Assembly: GCA_944358755.1 (NCBI GenBank)
Contig: CALVRY010000065.1
Span: 1-6,478, forward strand
DNA: 6,478 nucleotides
From: an uncultured Bacilli bacterium
Lineage (GTDB): Bacteria > Bacillota_I > Bacilli_A > RFN20 > CAG-826
Direction: 5' to 3'
The notes beneath the pieces are model-generated. The model was not told the origin of the DNA. It saw only the letters and a program-made list of their open reading frames with translations, and did no database searches. Made by a program: the position numbers and the translations under genes. Positions 1-4,264 of this stretch are shown in pieces. How positions within the stretch are numbered: the first letter of the stretch is position 1; each line of letters opens with the position of its first letter.

Positions 1-389
1 TGAATATCTTTAAATTCTAAAACTTTTCCATTCTCTAAGATGAGTTTATAAATGGAATTTTTAGTATTTACTTTTGAACCGTGAACCGTGAAAATAACGA
101 CAATGTTTTCACTGAGATTTTTTAATGAATCATAAAGTTCAATAAAAGATGCAATTGTTTTTTTATCTTTAGGTTCTGTCGTTAAAAATTCGCAATTATC
201 GACAATAATTAACTTATTATCTCCATAAATGAACATTTGGTTAATTTCATCAACTAAATTGCCAATACTATCGTGATCTAAATCAAAATTAACTATATAT
301 TCATCATTTTCTGGGAATAATTCTTTTCTAATTTTCTTGATTCTATTGCGAATCATTGTATTTTCGTTGCCATAAAGTAAATAAATCAT
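1..389 (-). CDS. holA: DNA polymerase III subunit delta, N-terminal part (cut by window edge)
   Basis: This is a partial gene: 129 codons are visible and the 3' end lies beyond position 1. HolA is the delta subunit of the clamp loader, which opens the beta sliding clamp during chromosome replication in the cytoplasm; the whole protein is usually about 330-345 residues. The N-terminus reads MIYLLYGNE, the usual delta opening, where a degenerate AAA+ P-loop strand ends in a YG-x-E turn. It is followed by a basic helix (residues 12-23), a strand at 59-63 (KLIIV) leading into an Asn/Phe-containing turn, and another strand at 96-101 (IVVIFT), all in the spacing expected for this family. The ATG at 389 is chosen because the LLYGNE motif sits four residues in and an in-frame TAG lies upstream at 405-407. 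No clear Shine-Dalgarno precedes it. It starts 20 bases after comEC ends, and comEC-holA adjacency is typical of Bacillota. The assignment rests on the N-terminal third only. Confidence 0.8.
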   Translation of the reverse strand, partial: MIYLLYGNENTMIRNRIKKIRKELFPENDEYIVNFDLDHDSIGNLVDEINQMFIYGDNKLIIVDNCEFLTTEPKDKKTIASFIELYDSLKNLSENIVVIFTVHGSKVNTKNSIYKLILENGKVLEFKDI

Positions 390-409
390 ATTTACAATTT
401 TACACTATT

Positions 410-2428
410 TTATACGATATATTCTATTGTTCCTTCATAATCAGTTCTTCGAACTTTAACGTTTAACGATTCGAGATTTTCTAAAACTTTATCATTAGGG
501 TGGCCATATTTATTATTTAATCCACAACTTATAATAGCTTCTTCAGGCGTAACCGCTTTTAAAAATTCAACAGATGAACTTGTATCACTTCCATGATGAC
601 CGACTTTTAAAATGTCGCAATCTAAATTTGAGTACTTTTTCACTATCTCTTGTTCGATTTCTATCGGCGCATCTCCCATTAACAAAAACCTTTTATCACT
701 AAGCTCAAACCGAAGTACTAATGATTTACTATTTTCATCTACAACATTTAATAAATTATTATTTATGTTGTATATAGTTAAAATACTATTATCACGTTCA
801 GAAAAATTAGTATAATCATATATTTTCCCTACTTTAAAATCATTCTGTAAATTTTCTAATGCATAATAATGATCCATATCATAGTGAGTTATTATAACTT
901 CATCGATTTTATAAATTCGGTTCTTTTCGAAATAAGGAATTAAGCAATCATTAGCTATGTCTTTTGTTAAACTTCCACCAGTATCAACTAAGATTGTTTT
1001 ATTTTTAATTCTAATTAATGTTGAATCTCCTTGGCCGACGTTTATAAAGCTTACGCTACTTGTAAAAGTGTTTTTAATAGGTAAGCAATAAAGCAATAAA
1101 AATGCCATATATCCGCTCATCGCTATTTCATAAAATTTCTTAAAATTTATTTCTCTAAAATATAAAATTATAAAGATTAAGAAATAATAAATGATAACTA
1201 AAATAGGGTTAAATTCAGGCATATTTATATTGAATGCGCTTATATCAAAAAACATAATTATATCGTAAAAAGTATCCATTATCGATTCGATAAATGGTAA
1301 TTTAAGCATAAATATTGAAGGATAAAATAATAAGATAATAATCCTAATAAACGGCATAAATATTATTGAAATTAAAATCGATACAATGTTAATTGAATTA
1401 TTAAAACTAATCGAGAATGGCAAGACCAAAATAAAGATAAGTATTGCCGGAACAAACTTTTTTATATACCACTTTCTTCTTTTAAAAAGAAGCTTACTAA
1501 ATTGCATAAATGTTGAAATTAAAAGAGGCATAATAAATCCATATTGATATAGATTATGTTTGTTAATTAATAACACCAAATAAGATAAAGATTTATATTT
1601 TAAAGAGTCGTAATCATTCCTTTTTATACTTATTAATTTAAATAAATAAACCACAAAAATTCTTAAAACAGCAAAACTATTAATGTTTAAAATCAATAGA
1701 GGACTAACTATTGTTAAAGCTAATAAATTAGATAAAAATGGTTTAAATTTAACAGATAAAAGATTAACTAATTTATAAATAAAATAGTTAATGTAAATAC
1801 CTGAAAGCGAGAACAAATAAAATATTGTATTGTGCTGCAATCGCTTTATTAACGTTGAATTGTAATCAATTTCGTCTAAAATTAATGTATTCATTAATTC
1901 AATAGTTTTTTCGCTAATAAATTGCGAAATTATACTATTCTTAATTAGACTACAATTTATTGAATTTTTAAATAATGTTGAATATGAATTTATGCCTAAT
2001 TGTCTACTTATACCAAGGTTTTTGAGGTATAGATTGAAGTCAAAATCACTTTCTAAAACTGAAAAATTGTATTCTGTAAAATATCCATTAATTTCAATAA
2101 CATCAAATAGATTAATATCCTTAAAATCATATGCATTTACATAAAATCTTTCTAAACCATCAAATAAAACAAAATAATTCTCACTTCTTTTGATCACGAT
2201 CCCTTTTATAGCTTCTGGAGATTGAAAAGTTTTAATTTCTAAAAGCCCATATATTAAAAAACAGGCGAAAATTGCTGCGTGAAAAATAATAACTTTCTTT
2301 TCACGCCTAAATTTTTTAAAAGTTAAAAATAAGGCAATTAAAAATATTGCAATTCCGTAAATAAAGGCTTGTTTATCAAATAAAATCAACCCCGAAATGG
2401 CATATAAAAGGGCCGTGAAAAATTTCAT
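410..2428 (-). CDS. comEC: ComEC/Rec2 family competence DNA-translocation channel
   Basis: ComEC carries single-stranded DNA across the cytoplasmic membrane during natural transformation. This 672-residue protein has the family's three parts in order. Hydrophobic segments lie near residues 5-17, 22-37 and 46-63, followed by a soluble OB-fold-like region (about 70-150) ending in the typical FDFNLYLKNLGI. The multi-pass Competence domain (about 175-450) holds the landmark LFSLSGIYI at 205-213, where the family usually has SGLH. The C-terminal metallo-beta-lactamase-like domain (about 455-672) has GQGD at 465-468, LVDTGG at 480-485, HYDMDH at 515-520, MGDA with Asp586, GHHGSDTSSS at 610-619 and YGHP with His643. 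The second metal-site His of classical lactamases is Asp here, which is common in ComEC proteins. It is somewhat shorter than the B. subtilis protein (about 776) but appears intact. It starts three bases after the comEA stop with no Shine-Dalgarno, so translation probably depends on coupling. It is visibly more AT-rich than its neighbours. Confidence 0.95.
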   Translation of the reverse strand: MKFFTALLYAISGLILFDKQAFIYGIAIFLIALFLTFKKFRREKKVIIFHAAIFACFLIYGLLEIKTFQSPEAIKGIVIKRSENYFVLFDGLERFYVNAYDFKDINLFDVIEINGYFTEYNFSVLESDFDFNLYLKNLGISRQLGINSYSTLFKNSINCSLIKNSIISQFISEKTIELMNTLILDEIDYNSTLIKRLQHNTIFYLFSLSGIYINYFIYKLVNLLSVKFKPFLSNLLALTIVSPLLILNINSFAVLRIFVVYLFKLISIKRNDYDSLKYKSLSYLVLLINKHNLYQYGFIMPLLISTFMQFSKLLFKRRKWYIKKFVPAILIFILVLPFSISFNNSINIVSILISIIFMPFIRIIILLFYPSIFMLKLPFIESIMDTFYDIIMFFDISAFNINMPEFNPILVIIYYFLIFIILYFREINFKKFYEIAMSGYMAFLLLYCLPIKNTFTSSVSFINVGQGDSTLIRIKNKTILVDTGGSLTKDIANDCLIPYFEKNRIYKIDEVIITHYDMDHYYALENLQNDFKVGKIYDYTNFSERDNSILTIYNINNNLLNVVDENSKSLVLRFELSDKRFLLMGDAPIEIEQEIVKKYSNLDCDILKVGHHGSDTSSSVEFLKAVTPEEAIISCGLNNKYGHPNDKVLENLESLNVKVRRTDYEGTIEYIV

Positions 2429-2431
2429 AAA

Positions 2432-2968
2432 TTATTCATGAAGATAGATTGAATCTTTTAGCTTTTCAAAAGTTGCATTTCCAATACCACTAACATCCAT
2501 TAAATCTTCTAAACAATAGAAAATTCCGTTTTCATTTCGATATGTGATAATTTGCGTGGCAATTGCATCACCAATACCACTAATTCCCATTAATTCTTCT
2601 TTTGTTCCATCATTAATGTTAACTTTCGGCAATGGTTCATCACCACAAAGGTCATTTAAGTCAAATTTAGGAGCAATATAATACTCTTGATTCTCTTCAA
2701 TGGCTAAATCAGCGTAAAAACACCTTTCATCAGCATTTGAATTGGTTCCTCCTGCTTTATCGATTAAATCTTGTAGAGTACTTTCAGGTTCTAGAATATA
2801 ATTCCCTGGTTTAACTACTTGACCTGTTATCCCAATAGTTAGATTATTAGGATCATCAACGACTTGTGTCGGATCCCCAGTGACATTTCCAGTCACATTA
2901 GGGATTAGATTCATTGCAACAATTCCAATAATTGTCGCAATTACTACAACGGCAATAACTTTTAACAT
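2432..2968 (-). CDS. comEA: ComEA family competence DNA receptor (membrane-anchored, SLBB plus helix-hairpin-helix)
   Basis: ComEA binds double-stranded DNA outside the membrane and passes it to ComEC. The protein is 178 residues from the start chosen here. Residues 3-22 form one uncleaved membrane anchor; 24-42 are a Gly/Thr/Asn/Asp-rich linker with a tandem NVTG repeat. Residues 43-100 match an SLBB (beta-grasp) domain, with GQVVKPGNY at 49-57 and LIDKAGG at 68-74. Residues 115-178 are a double helix-hairpin-helix DNA-binding module: VNIN at 116-119, SGIG at 130-133, TYRNENG at 142-148 and a second SGIG at 160-163. The ATG at 2968 is preferred over the in-frame ATG at 2986 because AAAGGAG lies eight bases upstream of it; the longer version would translate the Shine-Dalgarno itself as MKGVFF. 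Three cysteines (83, 108, 152) lie in the outside part. comEC follows in the same frame. ComEB, usual between them in B. subtilis, is missing. Confidence 0.93.
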   Translation of the reverse strand: MLKVIAVVVIATIIGIVAMNLIPNVTGNVTGDPTQVVDDPNNLTIGITGQVVKPGNYILEPESTLQDLIDKAGGTNSNADERCFYADLAIEENQEYYIAPKFDLNDLCGDEPLPKVNINDGTKEELMGISGIGDAIATQIITYRNENGIFYCLEDLMDVSGIGNATFEKLKDSIYLHE

Positions 2969-3002
2969 AAAAAAAACTCCTTTCATATACTACGAAGGAG
3001 TT
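2969..3002 (-). terminator. Terminator-like hairpin overlapping the comEA ribosome binding site
   Basis: Read on the minus strand, AACTCCTT (3002-2995) and AAGGAGTT (2982-2975) are perfect complements. Allowing one bulged A at 2983, the stem extends by CGTA (2994-2991) pairing with TATG (2987-2984), including one G-U pair, and closes on a three-base GTA loop. Six further T follow (2974-2969), so the 3' side ends in eight T, the usual layout of an intrinsic terminator. It lies 42 bases after the greA stop codon and could end the alaS-greA transcript. The last T is directly followed by the comEA ATG at 2968, and the 3' arm contains the comEA Shine-Dalgarno. It could therefore terminate, hide the ribosome site, or both. 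The fold was worked out by hand and no energy was calculated. Confidence 0.6.
2977..2983 (-). promoter_or_regulatory. Shine-Dalgarno of comEA that fixes its start
   Basis: AAAGGAG on the minus strand lies eight bases (all T) before the ATG at 2968, an ideal spacing. The alternative ATG at 2986 has no comparable site upstream; what precedes it is the complementary CTCCTT arm. This decides the comEA start in favour of 2968. The site is the 3' arm of the hairpin at 2969-3002, so it would be masked whenever that hairpin forms. Confidence 0.8.
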
Positions 3003-3044
3003 CAATTTCAATTTTGTTAAAAATATTTTTATTTTTTTTAAAAA
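3003..3044. other. AT-rich spacer between greA and the comEA hairpin
   Basis: This short spacer is nearly all A and T in long runs, with a 12-base AT-only palindrome (AAAAATATTTTT, 3019-3030) that is too weak to be a convincing hairpin. On the minus strand TTGAAA (3011-3006) could serve as a -35, but the only -10 candidate at a fitting distance, TATATG (2989-2984), matches the consensus at four of six bases and would start RNA inside the comEA Shine-Dalgarno. I see no convincing comEA promoter here. Confidence 0.4.
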
Positions 3045-3518
3045 TTATTTAAAATCTTCAATTCTAATTTTGTAATCTGGGTTTGCTTTAACAGTTACTT
3101 CATCACCAATTTTGTGCCCAATTAATGCTGCGCCTAATGGACATTCATTAGAAACTTTAATATTTTCTGGGTCACTTAATGGATCTGATTCGATACTTGA
3201 AACAATTTTAACTGTATATGTTTCGTTATCGGATAAATCTGTGTAGGTAACAATATTTGAAATGTTGATTGTTTTTGTTTTTCCAACTTCAATAACTTTA
3301 GCATTAGCTAAAATATTTTCGATTTCATTAATTCTACCTTCGATTTCAGCTTGTTTATTTCTAGCAGCATCATAGTCAGCGTTTTCACTTAAGTCGCCCA
3401 TTGCTCTAGCATTTTGTAAAGCTTCGATTACTTGAGGTCTTTCAACATCAATTAAATTTCTATATTCAGCTCTTAATTTATCTAAACCTTCTTGAGTTAA
3501 AATAATATCTTTTGCCAT
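3045..3518 (-). CDS. greA: Transcription elongation factor GreA
   Basis: GreA rescues backtracked RNA polymerase by inserting its coiled coil into the secondary channel and stimulating cleavage of the 3' end of the RNA. At 157 residues it has the normal family length. The N-terminal antiparallel coiled coil covers about residues 1-75 and carries the family signature MGDLSENADYDAAR at 40-53. Asp42 and Glu45 correspond to the acidic tip residues (Asp41 and Glu44 in E. coli) that hold the catalytic magnesium. The C-terminal FKBP-like domain (about 80-157) has the usual conserved run ECPLGAALIGHKIGDEV at 125-141. The ATG is preceded by GAGGAA (3529-3524) at good spacing. It lies 57 bases after yrzB, with a likely promoter of its own in the gap, so it may be read both from the alaS operon and independently. 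In B. subtilis greA lies in the same general neighbourhood, but with several genes between it and yrzB. Confidence 0.97.
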   Translation of the reverse strand: MAKDIILTQEGLDKLRAEYRNLIDVERPQVIEALQNARAMGDLSENADYDAARNKQAEIEGRINEIENILANAKVIEVGKTKTINISNIVTYTDLSDNETYTVKIVSSIESDPLSDPENIKVSNECPLGAALIGHKIGDEVTVKANPDYKIRIEDFK

Positions 3519-3546
3519 TTTTATTCCTCGCTTTTTTCAGTTAAAT

Positions 3547-3555
3547 ATTATATCA
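3547..3555 (-). promoter_or_regulatory. Probable extended -10 promoter for greA
   Basis: The minus strand reads TGATATAAT, a perfect TGn plus TATAAT extended -10. A start about seven bases downstream (near 3540) would give a leader of roughly 20-25 bases containing the greA Shine-Dalgarno. No good -35 is seen at 16-18 bases, which is tolerated by extended -10 promoters. TATAAT arises easily by chance in DNA this AT-rich; the TG extension and the position in the only sizeable gap of the housekeeping block are what make it credible. Confidence 0.5.
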
Positions 3556-3566
3556 AAACTTTGATA
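3551..3566. repeat. 16-bp palindrome overlapping the greA -10
   Basis: TATCAAA (3551-3557) and TTTGATA (3560-3566) form a perfect inverted repeat with a two-base centre. One arm overlaps the TGATATAAT element, a placement typical of a repressor operator. As RNA in read-through transcripts it could also form a six-pair hairpin with a four-base loop, but no U run follows, so it is not a terminator. I do not recognise it as the site of any particular regulator. Confidence 0.45.
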
Positions 3567-3575
3567 AATAATGCA

Positions 3576-3845
3576 TTAATCTTTTATTTCTTGGATTGAT
3601 GGATCTTCATTAAAGGCTTCTAAAACTTCTTCAGCTTCCTTTAATTCTTCTTCATCAGTGACTTCAAAAAGTTCATGTTCTTCATTATATTTCATAACGA
3701 TAACTTCATCTGGGTCATTATCATCGTAAATAAAGACATATTCTGCATTTCTTTCAGGATTTTCGTATGTGAAAAGAATATTCATTAAATATTCTTTGCC
3801 TTCTTCATCATAAATTACGATTTGATCATCATTTAGTGGTCCCAT
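3576..3845 (-). CDS. yrzB: DUF1292 family small acidic protein (YrzB-like)
   Basis: This 89-residue, strongly acidic cytoplasmic protein has the DUF1292 pattern: an opening strand DQIVIYDEEGKEY (7-19), then ILFTYENPERNAEYVFIY (23-40), an acidic turn, MKYNEEHELFEVTDEEE (51-67) and a terminal helix AEEVLEAF (71-78). The biochemical function of this family is unknown. It is recognised by its sequence and by its position immediately after ruvX, which is conserved across Bacillota (yrrK-yrzB in B. subtilis). The start overlaps the last 17 bases of ruvX in another frame, yet it is well supported because AAGGAG lies eight bases upstream. No cysteine, tryptophan or membrane segment is present. It ends 57 bases before greA. 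Confidence 0.88.
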   Translation of the reverse strand: MGPLNDDQIVIYDEEGKEYLMNILFTYENPERNAEYVFIYDDNDPDEVIVMKYNEEHELFEVTDEEELKEAEEVLEAFNEDPSIQEIKD

Positions 3846-4263
3846 TTCTATTGCTCCTTAAAAAATCTTCTAAAATTACGACAGCACTCATCATATCGAT
3901 GATTTGCTTAATTTTTTCTTCTTTTACACCTTGATCTCTTAATCTTTCTCTAGCTTCAATTGTTGAAAAACTCTCATCGTGATAAAAGACATTTAAATCC
4001 GGTTTTACTTTTAAGATATCACTAATGAATCTTTTCACCGATTGACATCTTTCGCCTTCTTGTAAATCAAGTTGACGAGGATAACCAATTACCACATTTT
4101 TAATGTTTTCAAATTCAAGAGTTTCGATTAAATGTTCACGTGCCTTTTTGTAATTGCCTTTTTCAAAAAGAAAGTTTTCTCTTGGGTGAACAATGCCAAG
4201 TGAATCACAAACAGCAATACCTAAAGTTTTTGTACCTAAATCTAAACCAATGTATTTTTCCAT
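3829..4263 (-). CDS. ruvX: RuvX/YqgF family RNase H-fold protein (putative pre-16S rRNA nuclease)
   Basis: The YqgF/RuvX family has an RNase H-like fold. Members have been proposed to resolve Holliday junctions and, in E. coli, to mature the 5' end of 16S rRNA; which applies here is not shown by the sequence. The 144-residue length is normal. The three acidic catalytic positions are present: Asp8 in YIGLDLGTK (4-12), Glu97 in the HDESFST segment (95-101), and Asp123 in IIDMMSAVVILEDFL (121-135). The usual DERLST has become DESFST, so the Arg after the catalytic Glu is Ser. The loop GYPRQLDLQEGER (60-72) fits the family's GLPxxxDGxxG. The start is fixed because GLDLG falls at residues 6-10. 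The gene begins one base after alaS ends and overlaps yrzB. It ends in TGA followed by a second in-frame TGA. Confidence 0.93.
   Translation of the reverse strand: MEKYIGLDLGTKTLGIAVCDSLGIVHPRENFLFEKGNYKKAREHLIETLEFENIKNVVIGYPRQLDLQEGERCQSVKRFISDILKVKPDLNVFYHDESFSTIEARERLRDQGVKEEKIKQIIDMMSAVVILEDFLRSNRNGTTK
3854..3859 (-). promoter_or_regulatory. Shine-Dalgarno of yrzB inside ruvX
   Basis: AAGGAG lies eight bases before the yrzB ATG, within the 3' end of the ruvX coding sequence. It confirms that yrzB really starts inside ruvX, giving the 17-base overlap, and suggests that ribosomes finishing ruvX help to load yrzB. Confidence 0.8.
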
Positions 4264-4264
4264 C

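Noticed and set aside
612..815. Plus-strand open frame of 67 codons
   Set aside because: It lies wholly inside comEC on the other strand, has no ribosome site and resembles no family; Ser/Leu-rich text is typical of an antisense shadow.
2880..2896. Inverted repeat GTGAC/GTCAC inside comEA
   Set aside because: It arises from a tandem NVTG repeat in the coding sequence with a synonymous change; five-base arms with a seven-base loop are too weak to call a structure.
2984..3011. Possible comEA promoter TTGAAA-16-TATATG
   Set aside because: The -10 matches only four of six bases, the spacing is short, and transcription would start within the Shine-Dalgarno, leaving no usable leader. Such near-matches are expected in AT-rich spacers.
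3019..3030. AT-only palindrome AAAAATATTTTT after greA
   Set aside because: It contains only A-T pairs and no stable stem; chance occurrence is likely in this base composition.
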